Positions 9,192 through 17,745 of a DNA stretch of 64,000 nucleotides are shown in pieces. Under the pieces are notes generated by a model, which saw only the letters and a list, made by a program, of their open reading frames with translations, did not search any database and was not told the DNA's origin. The position numbers and the translations under genes were made by a program. This stretch comes from Nevskia ramosa DSM 11499 (GTDB taxonomy: Bacteria; Pseudomonadota; Gammaproteobacteria; Nevskiales; Nevskiaceae), in assembly GCF_000420645.1 (NCBI RefSeq), contig NZ_ATVI01000009.1:233134-297133 (forward strand). Reading direction: 5' to 3'. How positions within the stretch are numbered: position 1 is the stretch's first letter; every line of letters begins with the position of its first letter.

Positions 9192-11222
9192 ATGACCATC
9201 GCATCCGAACCCAATTCCGCGCCGGCGCAGCTGCACGATTCCGTGTTCCTGGGCCGCCTGAGCCTGGAGTCCATTCCGTATCACGAGCCGATCATCCTGG
9301 TGACCTTCGCGGTTGCCGGCCTGCTTGGCCTGGCCCTGCTGGCCTGGATCACCCGCGCGCGCGCCTGGGGCTGGCTGTGGCGAGACTGGTTCTGCACCAT
9401 CGATCACAAGAAGATCGGCGTCATGTACATGATTCTTGGCTTCGTGATGCTGATCCGAGGCTTCTCCGACGCGATCATGATGCGCGCCCAGCAGGCGATG
9501 GCCTTCGGTGATGCCAACGGCTATCTGCCGCCGCACCACTACGATCAGATCTTCACCGCGCACGGCGTGATCATGATCTTCTTCGTCGCCATGCCCTTCG
9601 TCACCGGCCTGATGAACTACATCGTGCCGCTGCAGATCGGCGCCCGCGACGTGGCTTTTCCGTTCCTCAACAACTTCAGTTTCTGGATGACCACTGCCGG
9701 CGCGGTGCTGGTGATGCTGTCGCTGTTCATCGGCGAATTCGCGACCACCGGCTGGCTGGCGTATCCACCGCTGTCCGGTGCGGCGTACAGCCCGGGGGTC
9801 GGTGTCGATTACTACATCTGGGCGTTGCAGATCGCCGGTGTCGGCACCTTGCTGTCCGGCGTCAACCTGCTGGTGACCATCATCAAGATGCGCGCGCCGG
9901 GCATGGGCCTGATGCAGATGCCGGTGTTCACTTGGACGAGCTTGTGCACCAACGTGCTGATCGTCGCCGCATTCCCGGTGCTGACTGCCGTGCTGGTGCT
10001 GCTGGCGCTGGATCGCACGGTCGGCACCAACTTCTTCACCAATGATTTCGGCGGCAACCCGATGATGTACGTGAACCTGATCTGGATCTGGGGTCACCCC
10101 GAGGTCTACATCCTGATCCTGCCGCTGTTCGGTGTGTTCTCCGAAGTGGTGTCGACCTTCAGCGGCAAGCGCCTGTTCGGCTATGCCTCGATGGTCTACG
10201 CGACCATCGTCATCACCATCCTGTCGTATCTCGTCTGGCTGCATCACTTCTTCACGATGGGCTCCGGGGCGAGTGTCAATTCGTTCTTCGGCATCACCAC
10301 GATGATCATCTCGATCCCCACCGGCGCGAAGATGTTCAACTGGCTGTTCACGATGTATCGCGGCCGCATCCGCTTCGAGCTGCCGATGCTGTGGACGATG
10401 GGCTTCATGTTCACCTTCGTGATCGGCGGCATGACCGGCGTGCTGCTCGCCGTTCCACCGGCGGACTTCGTGCTGCACAACTCGCTGTTCCTGATCGCCC
10501 ACTTCCACAACGTGATCATCGGCGGCGTGGTGTTCGGCGTGTTCGCCGGCGTCAGCTACTGGTTCCCGAAAGTGTTCGGCTACCAGCTCGATGTGTTCTG
10601 GGGCCGGGTATCGTTCTGGTGCTGGCAGATCGGCTTCCTGCTCGCCTTCATGCCGCTGTACGTCCTCGGCCTGATGGGCGTCACCCGCCGGGTCAGCCAC
10701 TTCGAGGACAGCAGCCTGCAGCCCTGGTTCATCGTTGCCGCGTTCGGCGCGGTGCTGATCGGCTGCGGCATCGTCGCGATGCTGGTGCAGTTCCGGGTCA
10801 GCTACGTGCGCCGCGAATCGCTGCGCGATGACTCCGGCGATCCCTGGAACGGCCGCACCCTGGAGTGGGCGACTTCGTCACCGCCGCCGGACTACAACTT
10901 CGCGTTTACCCCGAGAGTGCATGACATCGACGCCTGGTGGGACATGAAGCGCGGCGGCTACCAGCGGCCGACCACCGGCTTCCTGGCCATCCACATGCCG
11001 AAGAACACGCCGGCCGGCATCATCCTCGCGGGCATCAGCGGCGTGATGGGCTTCGCGCTGATCTGGCACATCTGGTGGGCGGCGGGTGCTGCGTTCGCTG
11101 CACTGATCGGCACCGCGATCGTCCACACCTTCAACCTCGATCGCGATTACCACGTGCCGGTCGAAACGGTGACCGCGGTCGAAGACCTGCGCACGCGTCA
11201 GCTGGCGGAGGCCGGAGCATGA
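9192..11222 (+). CDS. cyoB: Cytochrome bo3-type ubiquinol oxidase subunit I
   Basis: The catalytic heme-copper subunit is 676 residues long, close to the E. coli length. Visible landmarks are the low-spin-heme region [13 protein letters not shown], the CuB/cross-linked tyrosine motif [12 protein letters not shown], the CuB pair LHHFF, and the heme-ligand motif HFHNVIIGG. It reduces O2 to water while pumping protons across the cytoplasmic membrane, taking electrons from quinol. It overlaps cyoC by 4 bp (ATGA), so translation is probably coupled. No heme O synthase gene follows the operon, so whether the binuclear heme is o or a cannot be told from here. Confidence 0.95.
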   Translation: MTIASEPNSAPAQLHDSVFLGRLSLESIPYHEPIILVTFAVAGLLGLALLAWITRARAWGWLWRDWFCTIDHKKIGVMYMILGFVMLIRGFSDAIMMRAQQAMAFGDANGYLPPHHYDQIFTAHGVIMIFFVAMPFVTGLMNYIVPLQIGARDVAFPFLNNFSFWMTTAGAVLVMLSLFIGEFATTGWLAYPPLSGAAYSPGVGVDYYIWALQIAGVGTLLSGVNLLVTIIKMRAPGMGLMQMPVFTWTSLCTNVLIVAAFPVLTAVLVLLALDRTVGTNFFTNDFGGNPMMYVNLIWIWGHPEVYILILPLFGVFSEVVSTFSGKRLFGYASMVYATIVITILSYLVWLHHFFTMGSGASVNSFFGITTMIISIPTGAKMFNWLFTMYRGRIRFELPMLWTMGFMFTFVIGGMTGVLLAVPPADFVLHNSLFLIAHFHNVIIGGVVFGVFAGVSYWFPKVFGYQLDVFWGRVSFWCWQIGFLLAFMPLYVLGLMGVTRRVSHFEDSSLQPWFIVAAFGAVLIGCGIVAMLVQFRVSYVRRESLRDDSGDPWNGRTLEWATSSPPPDYNFAFTPRVHDIDAWWDMKRGGYQRPTTGFLAIHMPKNTPAGIILAGISGVMGFALIWHIWWAAGAAFAALIGTAIVHTFNLDRDYHVPVETVTAVEDLRTRQLAEAGA

Positions 11223-11845
11223 GCACCAGCACGATCTCCCCGCCGGCCGACACCGGCAACCGCTATCTGGTGGCCGGTGAGCATCATCCCGCCAACGGCA
11301 CGATGCTCGGTTTCTGGCTGTACCTGATGAGCGACTGCCTGATCTTCGCGGTGCTGTTCGCGATGTATGGTGTCGTCGGCGGCAACTACGCGGCCGGCCC
11401 GTCGCCCAAGGATCTGTTCGATCTCGAACTAGTCGCGGTCAACACCGCGATGCTGCTGCTGTCGTCGATCACCTACGGCATGGCGATGCTGGAAATGCAG
11501 CGCCATCGGGTCAAGCCGACGATGCTGTGGCTGGCCGTCACCGGCCTGTTCGGCCTGGCCTTCGTCGGTATCGAGATGTACGAGTTCCATCATCTGATCC
11601 ACGAAGGGGCAGGGCCGCAGCGCAGCGCGTTCCTGTCGGCGTTCTTCACCCTGGTCGGCACCCATGGTCTGCACGTCAGCTTCGGCATCGTCTGGCTGGT
11701 GGTGCTGCTGACTCAGCTCGGCCGCTGGGGCCTGACTGCGGCGAACCGTCGCCGGCTCGCCTGCCTGTCGCTGTTCTGGCACTTCCTCGACGTCATCTGG
11801 ATCGGCGTCTTCACGGTTGTCTATCTGATGGGAGCCCTGCGATGA
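11219..11845 (+). CDS. cyoC: Cytochrome bo3-type ubiquinol oxidase subunit III
   Basis: This 208-residue protein has five predicted membrane helices and the subunit III features [18 protein letters not shown] near the N-terminus, EMYEFHHLI in the middle and [14 protein letters not shown] before the fourth helix. It starts inside the cyoB stop codon (ATGA) and ends in another ATGA with cyoD, so the four subunits are translationally coupled. It stabilises subunit I in the membrane complex. A longer in-frame opening upstream overlaps cyoB and is not credible. Confidence 0.93.
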   Translation: MSTSTISPPADTGNRYLVAGEHHPANGTMLGFWLYLMSDCLIFAVLFAMYGVVGGNYAAGPSPKDLFDLELVAVNTAMLLLSSITYGMAMLEMQRHRVKPTMLWLAVTGLFGLAFVGIEMYEFHHLIHEGAGPQRSAFLSAFFTLVGTHGLHVSFGIVWLVVLLTQLGRWGLTAANRRRLACLSLFWHFLDVIWIGVFTVVYLMGALR

Positions 11846-12264
11846 GTGCTGCCAACGTTCACGGCTCTGATGCCCGTGCCGTCGAAAGCCATGTTCACGG
11901 CCACGATGAAGGCCACCACGACGGCGACGAATTGCCGCACGCCAGCTTGCGCGGTTACCTGATCGGCTTCCTGCTGTCGGTGTTCCTGACCGCAATCCCG
12001 TTCTGGCTGGTGATCGGCGAAGTGTTCCCGGACAAGCGCATCACCACGGCGATCATCGTGGTCTTCGCGATCGCCCAGATGCTGGTGCACGTCGTCTACT
12101 TCCTGCACCTCGACACTCGTTCGCAGGCTGGCTGGAACATGCTGGCGGCGATCTTCACCATCGTGCTGGTGGTGATCGCGATCTCCGGCTCGCTGTGGGT
12201 CATGTACCACATGAATACCAACATGATGCCGATGGATGAACACGAGATGCGCAACCAGCCCTGA
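11842..12264 (+). CDS. cyoD: Cytochrome bo3-type ubiquinol oxidase subunit IV
   Basis: This 140-residue protein has a His/Asp-rich N-terminus ([14 protein letters not shown]) and three transmembrane helices, including the family segment [12 protein letters not shown]. It is the small assembly subunit of the cyo oxidase. The N-terminal histidine-rich stretch is longer than in E. coli CyoD and could bind metal, but that is speculative. It overlaps cyoC by 4 bp and the following SURF1 gene by 1 bp. Confidence 0.92.
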   Translation: MSAANVHGSDARAVESHVHGHDEGHHDGDELPHASLRGYLIGFLLSVFLTAIPFWLVIGEVFPDKRITTAIIVVFAIAQMLVHVVYFLHLDTRSQAGWNMLAAIFTIVLVVIAISGSLWVMYHMNTNMMPMDEHEMRNQP

Positions 12265-13013
12265 TGGACAAGGCGCGGCGCTGGCCTCGGTTCGCGCTGC
12301 TGGTCGGGCTGGCGCTGGCCTTCATCGGCTTCGTGGCACTCGGCAGCTGGCAGCTTGAACGGCGGACCTGGAAGCTGGCGCTGATCGAGCGAGTCGAGGC
12401 GCAACTGCAGGCAGCGCCGGTTGATGCACCCGGTCCTGCCGGGTCATCGTCATCTTGGGACCGCATCGGCCGGGACGACGAGTACCGGCGAGTGAGCGTC
12501 ACCGGCCGCTACCGCCACGATCTGGAAACCTGCACCCAGGCGGTCACCGTGCGCGGCCCCGGCTGCTGGGTACTGACGCCGCTGGAAACGGACGACGGCT
12601 GGCTGCTGCTGATCAACCGCGGCTTCGTCGATCCGGCGCAGCGCGATCCGGCGACCCGAGCTAGTGGTCAGCCGGAAGGTATCGTTGCCGTCGATGGCCT
12701 GCTGCGGCTCAGCGAACCGCGCGGCGGCTTCCTGCGTCGCAATGATCCGGCACAGAGCCGCTGGTACTCCCGCGATGTCGTGGCGATCGCTGCAGCTCGT
12801 GGTCTTCCAGAGGATCGCGTTGCGCCTTACTTCGTCGATGCGAGCGGTAGCGTACCGGGCGGGCCGATCGGCGGGCTGACCGTGGTGCGCTTTCGCAACA
12901 GCCATCTGGTCTATGCGCTGACCTGGTACGGCCTCGCAGCGCTGAGTCTGGCTGGTGCGCTCCTGGTGATCCGTCCGGACTGGCGTCGGCGCAGCAACGC
13001 GGAATCCCTTTGA
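12264..13013 (+). CDS. SURF1-family oxidase assembly protein
   Basis: This 249-residue protein has the SURF1/Shy1 layout. There is an N-terminal membrane helix followed by the signature LGSWQLERRTWK, a periplasmic domain with the conserved VTGRY and LLINRGFV motifs, and a C-terminal helix preceded by FRNSHLVYALTWYGLA. SURF1 proteins help insert heme into heme-copper oxidase subunit I, best known for heme a. Its start overlaps the cyoD stop by one base (TGATG), so it is clearly part of the cyo operon. The link to a quinol oxidase operon without a cyoE gene is notable. Confidence 0.9.
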   Translation: MDKARRWPRFALLVGLALAFIGFVALGSWQLERRTWKLALIERVEAQLQAAPVDAPGPAGSSSSWDRIGRDDEYRRVSVTGRYRHDLETCTQAVTVRGPGCWVLTPLETDDGWLLLINRGFVDPAQRDPATRASGQPEGIVAVDGLLRLSEPRGGFLRRNDPAQSRWYSRDVVAIAAARGLPEDRVAPYFVDASGSVPGGPIGGLTVVRFRNSHLVYALTWYGLAALSLAGALLVIRPDWRRRSNAESL

Positions 13014-13050
13014 TGTGGAGCCAGCCGGAGCCGCTGCTACCATCCGCGTC

Positions 13051-14394
13051 ATGACCGCGCTTCCCGCTCCGCCGCGCCGCTTCTCGCTGCTCGATTCGCT
13101 CGGCGAAACGGCGAATCATCAGAACGCGATGCTGCTGGTGCAGCTGCGCTGGCTCGCGGTGTTCGGTCAGGCGCTGACCATCGTTCTCAGCACCGTGCTG
13201 TTCGATCTGCAGCTGCCGATGGCGACCATGTTCGGCGTCGTCGGCGTGCTGGTGCTGTTCAACCTCTACAGCATGCTGCGGCCGCGGCTCGATCGCGAGG
13301 TGCGCGATAGCGAGTTGATGGCCGGGCTGTTCATCGACATCACCGCGCTGACCGCGCTGCTCTATCTCAGCGGCGGGGCGACCAATCCCTTCGTGTTCCT
13401 GTATCTGATGCAGGTGACCCTGGGCGCGATCCTGCTGGAGATGCGCTCGACCTGGGTGCTGGTCGCCTACGCCTGCCTGTGCTTCGTCGTGTTGATCGAC
13501 CATCACGTGCCGCTGGTGTTCGGCGAGCACGCGCAGCGCACGGCGTTTGATCTGCACGTACTCGGCATGCTGGTCTGCTTCGTGCTCGACATCCTGCTGC
13601 TGGTGGTCTTCATCCGCCAGATCGGCACCAACCTGCGCCGCCGCGACCGTAACCTGGCCGATCTGCGCCAGCACGCTGCCGAGGAAGATCACATCGTCCG
13701 CATGGGCCTGCTGGCCTCGGGCGCTGCCCATGAACTGGGTACGCCGCTGTCGACGCTGTCGGTGATCATCGGCGACTGGCGCCATCTGCCGGAGTTCCGC
13801 GAGCACCCGGAACTGCGCCAGGAACTGGATGATGTCGATGCCGAGCTGCGGCGGATCAAGGACATCGTCAACGGCATCCTGCTGTCGGCTGGCGAAGCGC
13901 GCGGCGAACGGCCGACGCTGACCACGGTGGCCCATTCGCTGGGCGATACCGTCGACGAATGGCGCAGCTTGTGGCCCGGCGTCACGCTCGATTACGTCGT
14001 CGAGGAACCGCTCGATCGCGAGGCGTTCCACCGCACGCCGGTGGTCTCCGATTCGGCGATGCGCCAGGTGCTGTTCAACGTCTTCGACAACGCCCGCGAA
14101 GTTTCGCCGGGCTGGATCGGCGTCACCGTGCGCTGCCGCGACGGCCTGCTGACCATCGATGTGCGCGACCACGGTCCGGGCTTCCCGCAGGCGATGCTGG
14201 CGCGCATCGGCAAGCCCTACCAGTCGAGCAAGAATCGTCCCGGCAGCGGCCTGGGCCTGTTCCTGGTGGTCAACGTGCTGCGCAAGTTTGGCGGCAACGT
14301 CGAAGTCATCAATGGCGAACACGGCGGCGCGATCGTCCGGCTGAGATTGCCGCTGAGTGCGCTGGTGTTCGAGCAGGGCGAGGGTGGGGCATGA
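13051..14394 (+). CDS. regB: RegB/PrrB-like redox-sensing histidine kinase
   Basis: This 447-residue sensor has six apparent transmembrane helices (about 25-190), a DHp domain with the characteristic H-box HELGTPL (His227) and a HATPase domain (DNAREVSPG, DHGPGF, GSGLGLFL). The heptapeptide GGATNPF (108-114) in a membrane segment matches the GGxxNPF quinone-binding signature of RegB. The redox cysteine found in RegB downstream of the H-box appears replaced by Ile269. It follows SURF1 closely and its stop overlaps the response regulator start by 4 bp. RegB-type kinases adjust respiratory gene expression to the quinone pool. An alternative GTG start at 13015 would add 12 residues; neither has a strong ribosome-binding site. 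Confidence 0.88.
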   Translation: MTALPAPPRRFSLLDSLGETANHQNAMLLVQLRWLAVFGQALTIVLSTVLFDLQLPMATMFGVVGVLVLFNLYSMLRPRLDREVRDSELMAGLFIDITALTALLYLSGGATNPFVFLYLMQVTLGAILLEMRSTWVLVAYACLCFVVLIDHHVPLVFGEHAQRTAFDLHVLGMLVCFVLDILLLVVFIRQIGTNLRRRDRNLADLRQHAAEEDHIVRMGLLASGAAHELGTPLSTLSVIIGDWRHLPEFREHPELRQELDDVDAELRRIKDIVNGILLSAGEARGERPTLTTVAHSLGDTVDEWRSLWPGVTLDYVVEEPLDREAFHRTPVVSDSAMRQVLFNVFDNAREVSPGWIGVTVRCRDGLLTIDVRDHGPGFPQAMLARIGKPYQSSKNRPGSGLGLFLVVNVLRKFGGNVEVINGEHGGAIVRLRLPLSALVFEQGEGGA

Positions 14395-14927
14395 GCGGAC
14401 GCATCCTGCTGATCGTCGAGGACGATCCGGCCTTCGCCCGCACCTTGCGGCGCTCCTTCGAGCGGCGTGGCGATACCGTGCACAGCGCCGCCAGCCTCGA
14501 AGCCACGATCGCCGTGCTCGCCGAGGCCAAGCCGACACATGCCGTGGTCGATCTCAAGCTCGGTCAGGAATCCGGCCTCGCCGTCGTCCGCCATCTGCAC
14601 GGCCATGATCCGCAACTGGTGATCGTCGTGCTCACCGGCTATGCCAGCATTGCCACCGCCGTTGAAGCGATCAAGCTCGGCGCCAGCAATTATCTGGTCA
14701 AGCCCTCGAACACCGATGACATCGAGGCCGCGTTCGCCGGCGAGTCGGTCATCGAACCGGAAGATCTGCCGATGAGCGGCCGGCAGACCTCGCTGAAGAC
14801 GCTGGAAATGGAGCGCATCCACGAAGTGCTCGCCGAGACCGGCTTCAACATCTCCGAAACCGCCCGCCGCCTCGGCCTGCATCGCCGCACCCTGGCGCGC
14901 AAGCTGGCCAAGCGCTGGGTGTCTTAG
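14391..14927 (+). CDS. regA: RegA/PrrA/ActR-like response regulator
   Basis: This 178-residue protein has a receiver domain with acidic pocket E10/D11/D12 and phosphoacceptor D54 (VVDLKLG). It has the switch Thr in LTGYAS, Lys in LVKPSN, and a Fis-type helix-turn-helix at the C-terminus ending ETARRLGLHRRTLARKLAKR. That C-terminus is highly characteristic of RegA/PrrA/ActR. It overlaps the kinase gene by 4 bp (ATGA), so the pair is co-translated. It probably controls the oxidase operon upstream and other redox-responsive genes. Confidence 0.92.
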   Translation: MSGRILLIVEDDPAFARTLRRSFERRGDTVHSAASLEATIAVLAEAKPTHAVVDLKLGQESGLAVVRHLHGHDPQLVIVVLTGYASIATAVEAIKLGASNYLVKPSNTDDIEAAFAGESVIEPEDLPMSGRQTSLKTLEMERIHEVLAETGFNISETARRLGLHRRTLARKLAKRWVS

Positions 14928-15007
14928 AGTTCCTGAGGCTGGACCAGCCGGTCTTGGCCGTGATCGAATCGGGTTTCCTAATCCCCTTCGATACGACCAG
15001 GATCACC

Positions 15008-15448
15008 ATGAAATTCCCCGAATACCACACCGGCCAGACCTTCGTTCTCGGCCCCGTGCTGATGACCGAAGAGCGGATCATCAAATTCGCCAGCGACTGG
15101 GACCCGCAGTGGTTCCACACCGACCCCGAACGCGCCGCCAACAGCCGCTGGAACGGCCTGATCGCCAGCGGCTGGCATACCGCCAGTACCGCGATGCGGC
15201 TGGTCGTCGATGGCCCGCTGAAGGACTCGGGTTCGATCGGTTCGCCGGGCCTGGCCTATCTGAAGTGGCTGGCGCCGGTGCGGCCGAATGATGAGATCAG
15301 TGTCCATCTCGAGGTGCTGGAGACGGGCGTTTCCAAATCGGGTCGGATGGGGTCGGTCAGGTGGCGGTGGTTGGTGAAGAATCAGGCTGATGTGGTGGTT
15401 TTGGATACTGAGGCGACGAGTTTGTTTGAGCTGAATGGCGCTGCTTGA
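15008..15448 (+). CDS. MaoC-like hot-dog dehydratase
   Basis: This 146-residue protein fits the single hot-dog MaoC/hydratase-2 family. It has an N-terminal TGQTFVLGPVLMTEERIIKFASDWDP followed by the catalytic-type segment DPQWFHTDP, then a LIASGWHT helix and the LKWLAPVRPND strand. Members hydrate enoyl-CoA thioesters; the true substrate here cannot be read from sequence. The start at 15008 is chosen because AGGA at 14998-15001 precedes it; the frame extends further upstream to 14954. It stands alone between regA and an accessory region. Confidence 0.8.
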   Translation: MKFPEYHTGQTFVLGPVLMTEERIIKFASDWDPQWFHTDPERAANSRWNGLIASGWHTASTAMRLVVDGPLKDSGSIGSPGLAYLKWLAPVRPNDEISVHLEVLETGVSKSGRMGSVRWRWLVKNQADVVVLDTEATSLFELNGAA

Positions 15449-15562
15449 TGTGCTTCAAGGTCATCTTGAGATGGAGCGAGGAGCTGCCATGCAAACCGTG
15501 AAGCGATGCCACGACTCGGCCGGTATGCGGTTGTGCAGTGAATCTAATCAACGTTGGGTAGC

Positions 15563-15931
15563 ATGAAACAGCTGTGGTCTTGGCTAGTGGAAGGCACGCT
15601 CCAAGTCGGAAACCGCGTCCGGCTATTCGGTGGCTACTCACAAAAACCTGAGTGGCTAAACGGCAAAGATGCTCACTACGGCACCTGCATTTCGTTTATC
15701 TCTGGCCAGAACAAACAGCCGGCAGCAGTCATCGAGCTTGATGCGCCATGTTCATTTGAGGGCACGTCCGGCAGTTTTATTGTCCTTGAGTTGCGGTATG
15801 TCGGCGCACGGTGGAAGAAGCAGGAAACAGTTCATGCGGAGCTTTGCTCAGTACTGCCGGAGAGCCGGCTAAGTGCAGAGTGCAGTCGGGGGTTATGGGT
15901 TGAGTCACATGCAAGCTACCAAGTCATATAG
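15563..15931 (+). CDS. Hypothetical protein, orphan
   Basis: The frame encodes about 122 residues with no recognised domain. It has a tryptophan-rich N-terminus (MKQLWSWLVEG) and a beta-rich body (VGNRVRLFGGYS, AAVIELDAP, SFIVLELRYVGARWKK). Base composition is visibly less GC-rich than the neighbours and codon use is less biased, suggesting recent acquisition. An upstream TTG at 15554 is an alternative start. It lies at the edge of a repeat-rich stretch and next to a toxin-antitoxin pair. It could be a spurious frame, but the protein-like composition makes a real gene slightly more likely. Confidence 0.5.
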   Translation: MKQLWSWLVEGTLQVGNRVRLFGGYSQKPEWLNGKDAHYGTCISFISGQNKQPAAVIELDAPCSFEGTSGSFIVLELRYVGARWKKQETVHAELCSVLPESRLSAECSRGLWVESHASYQVI

Positions 15932-16077
15932 CGCGCTGCCGCCCCAACTAGCAGGTGTGGATCGGGAAAGCGGCTTCATCGCGTATCCGCCGTAATCGGT
16001 GTCGCCTGCTTCCCTGACTCTTTGGGCTTCACCGAACCATTCCGCGCTTTCGCGCGCGGGAAGCTTCAATCGCTTCC

Positions 16078-16104
16078 CACTTTCCTTGGCGCCCAAGGAA
16101 AGTG
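16078..16104. repeat. 12-bp stem hairpin
   Basis: CACTTTCCTTGG and CCAAGGAAAGTG form a perfect stem around the 3-nt loop CGC. There is no U-tract, so it is more likely a dispersed intergenic repeat than a terminator. Confidence 0.5.
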
Positions 16105-16445
16105 ACCAAAGGAAGGGCGCCCCCGGCGCTGCGTCGGATCGCGAGTTCTCCTAATCGACCCCCGGCCCGGCCAAACATCACGGCCGGGCGTTCAGATTCG
16201 CAGCGAGCAGTGCTCGCAAAGCGCGAATCTTCACCCTGTGCTTCTCGGCCCTGACGGGGCTTTTCGACGCGTCATCCGTGGCGCGGCGAAAAGGCATCGG
16301 CATTCTGCCTCGCCTCCTTCGGAGCCTGTCCGCCATGGCCTGCGATGCTCGGCGCGCTTGAGGGGGCCAAGGTCCGCGGCCGAAGCAAAAGCAACGGCAA
16401 CAGCAGAATCGGAAGCACAGCCGAAGCAGAATCAAAAGCTGCCGT

Positions 16446-16465
16446 ATACCGGCGAAAGCCGGTAT
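16446..16465. repeat. REP-like hairpin with GAAA loop
   Basis: ATACCGGC-GAAA-GCCGGTAT is a perfect 8-bp stem with a tetraloop, followed by CCAGT. A divergent inverted partner (ACTCTGGATACCCGG) begins at 16491. The layout resembles the REP pair at 24901-24988. Confidence 0.5.
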
Positions 16466-16623
16466 CCAGTGCCGCACGCGCGAGGTCCCGACTCTGGATA
16501 CCCGGTCATGCCGTGCGGGATCGTTGGCAAGCGTGCACCAAGGACATCCTTCCGGTGGTCGTTTGTTTGAATGCCGTCAAATTCGTAGAATGCATGCATC
16601 GACTGCACGATGAGGCGATGACG

Positions 16624-16878
16624 ATGGCAATGCTGACGGTACGCAATATCTCCGACGAGGTGCATCGGGCGCTGCGTGTGCGCGCTGCCCGGCACGGTCA
16701 GAGCATGGAAGCCGAGGTGCGGGAGATTCTTGAATCCGTGGTCAGCCCGGAGGGGCGGGTGAAGCTGGGTTCACTGCTGGCCGATATCGGCCGCAAGGCC
16801 AAGTTGACCGACGAAGAGTTCGCAGGCTTCGAGCAGGTGCGCGACAAGACACCGGCTCGCCCGGTCAGCTTTGAATGA
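16624..16878 (+). CDS. FitA/VapB-like ribbon-helix-helix antitoxin
   Basis: This 84-residue protein starts MAMLTVRNISDEVHRALRVR, the classic FitA-type ribbon-helix-helix, followed by AARHGQSMEAEVREILE and a basic/acidic C-terminal tail likely to wrap the toxin. The start at 16624 is chosen from several in-frame ATG codons because GAGG at 16611-16614 is 9 bp upstream. It overlaps the PIN toxin gene by 4 bp (ATGA). Such antitoxins neutralise the toxin and repress their own operon, and the palindrome at 16590-16599 could be the site. Confidence 0.88.
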   Translation: MAMLTVRNISDEVHRALRVRAARHGQSMEAEVREILESVVSPEGRVKLGSLLADIGRKAKLTDEEFAGFEQVRDKTPARPVSFE

Positions 16879-17294
16879 TCCTGCTGGACACCAACGTGGT
16901 GTCGGAGCCGTTGCGACAGGCACCCGAAGCCCGCGTGATCGAGTGGATCGATGCCCAACCGCTGGAAACGCTCTTTTTGTCTGCCATTACCGTTGCCGAA
17001 CTTCGCGCTGGCGTTGCGTTGTTGCCCACCGGCAAGCGCCGGACGGGTCTGCAGGAAAGCCTTGAAAAGCGAGTGCTGCCTCTGTTCGCCGGCCGCGTGC
17101 TGCCCTTTGACCTGGCCTGCACGCAAGCCTATGCACAACTGCTGGCCAAAGCCCGAGTGGCTGGGCTTGCGATCGCCACGGCCGATGGCTACATCGCGGC
17201 CATCGCAGCCGCCAATGGCCTGGCGGTCGCGACTCGTGACATCCGCCCCTTTGAAGCGGCCGGTGCTGCGGTGATCAACCCCTGGCAGGCGTGA
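16875..17294 (+). CDS. FitB/VapC-like PIN-domain toxin
   Basis: This 139-residue PIN-domain protein carries the acidic metal-binding residues of the family: D5 (LLDTNV), E42 (TVAELRAG), D104 (TADGYIAA) and D122 (ATRDIRPF). These proteins are Mg2+-dependent ribonucleases whose activity is held off by the cognate antitoxin. The length and C-terminal ATRDIRPFEAAG motif fit FitB best. It is co-translated with the antitoxin. All expected catalytic residues are present, so it should be active when freed. Confidence 0.9.
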   Translation: MILLDTNVVSEPLRQAPEARVIEWIDAQPLETLFLSAITVAELRAGVALLPTGKRRTGLQESLEKRVLPLFAGRVLPFDLACTQAYAQLLAKARVAGLAIATADGYIAAIAAANGLAVATRDIRPFEAAGAAVINPWQA

Positions 17295-17332
17295 AGCTGG
17301 TAGATGCCCGTGAGCTTCCGCCGCAGATCGAT

Positions 17333-17731
17333 CTACTTCCCCTTGGCCCCCGCCAGCATCTCCCCCATCTTCTGATGAATCAGATTGATCGCCTTCAAGG
17401 GCCGCAACATCACCTTGAACTCGACGATCAAGCCCGCCCCGTTCGAGCGGATCATGTCCACGCCATTGACCAGAATGCCATCGATCATCACCTCGAACTC
17501 CAGCACCGCATCAAGCCCGCTACGCACTTCACGAACGTAACGGAAGCTCGGATTGAAGAACACGAAGAAGGCGGCGGTCAGGTATTTCTGGGTGATCGCC
17601 TTGCCGACCTGCGGCGTGTGGACGACCGGCGAATGAAACACCACATCGTCGGCCAGGATCGTGTCGAGGCCGCGGGGGCTGCGGGCTCGCACCATCTCGT
17701 GCCAGCGGTGGATCGGGTCTGCTTGGCTCAT
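17333..17731 (-). CDS. NTF2-like (SnoaL-type) protein
   Basis: This 132-residue protein has the NTF2-like alpha-beta cone features: an N-terminal helix (DPIHRWHEMVRARSP), LDTILADDVVFHSPVVHTPQVGK, and paired strands ending in IVEFKVMLRPLKAINLIHQKMGEML. Family members are small binding or catalytic pockets used by isomerases, hydratases and others, so no specific reaction can be assigned. The gene is 14 bp downstream of the response regulator and on the same strand, so it probably belongs to that transcription unit. The ATG at 17731 gives a normal-length protein; the longer frame reads through the regulator in another frame. Confidence 0.75.
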   Translation of the reverse strand: MSQADPIHRWHEMVRARSPRGLDTILADDVVFHSPVVHTPQVGKAITQKYLTAAFFVFFNPSFRYVREVRSGLDAVLEFEVMIDGILVNGVDMIRSNGAGLIVEFKVMLRPLKAINLIHQKMGEMLAGAKGK

Positions 17732-17745
17732 CGTGAACGGTTCCT

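Larger units (their letters stand above)
15932..16623. other. Repeat-rich non-coding stretch of about 690 bp
   Basis: No convincing gene was found here; open frames on both strands are arginine- and serine-rich and overlap each other. The region holds a strong hairpin at 16078-16104, a GGCCGGG-type inverted pair around 16158-16191, and a REP-like element at 16446-16465. An ATGCATGCAT palindrome at 16590-16599 lies just before the antitoxin gene and might be its operator. Confidence 0.5.

Noticed and set aside
8163..10700. 845-codon open frame on the minus strand antisense to cyoA/cyoB
   Set aside because: It lies exactly opposite well-supported oxidase genes, its translation is His/Gln/Asp/Arg-rich without any domain, and such frames are expected in GC-rich DNA.
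16178..16620. Short open frames in the repeat-rich stretch
   Set aside because: They are Arg/Ser/Ala-rich, overlap on both strands and run through palindromes, so no gene is supported.
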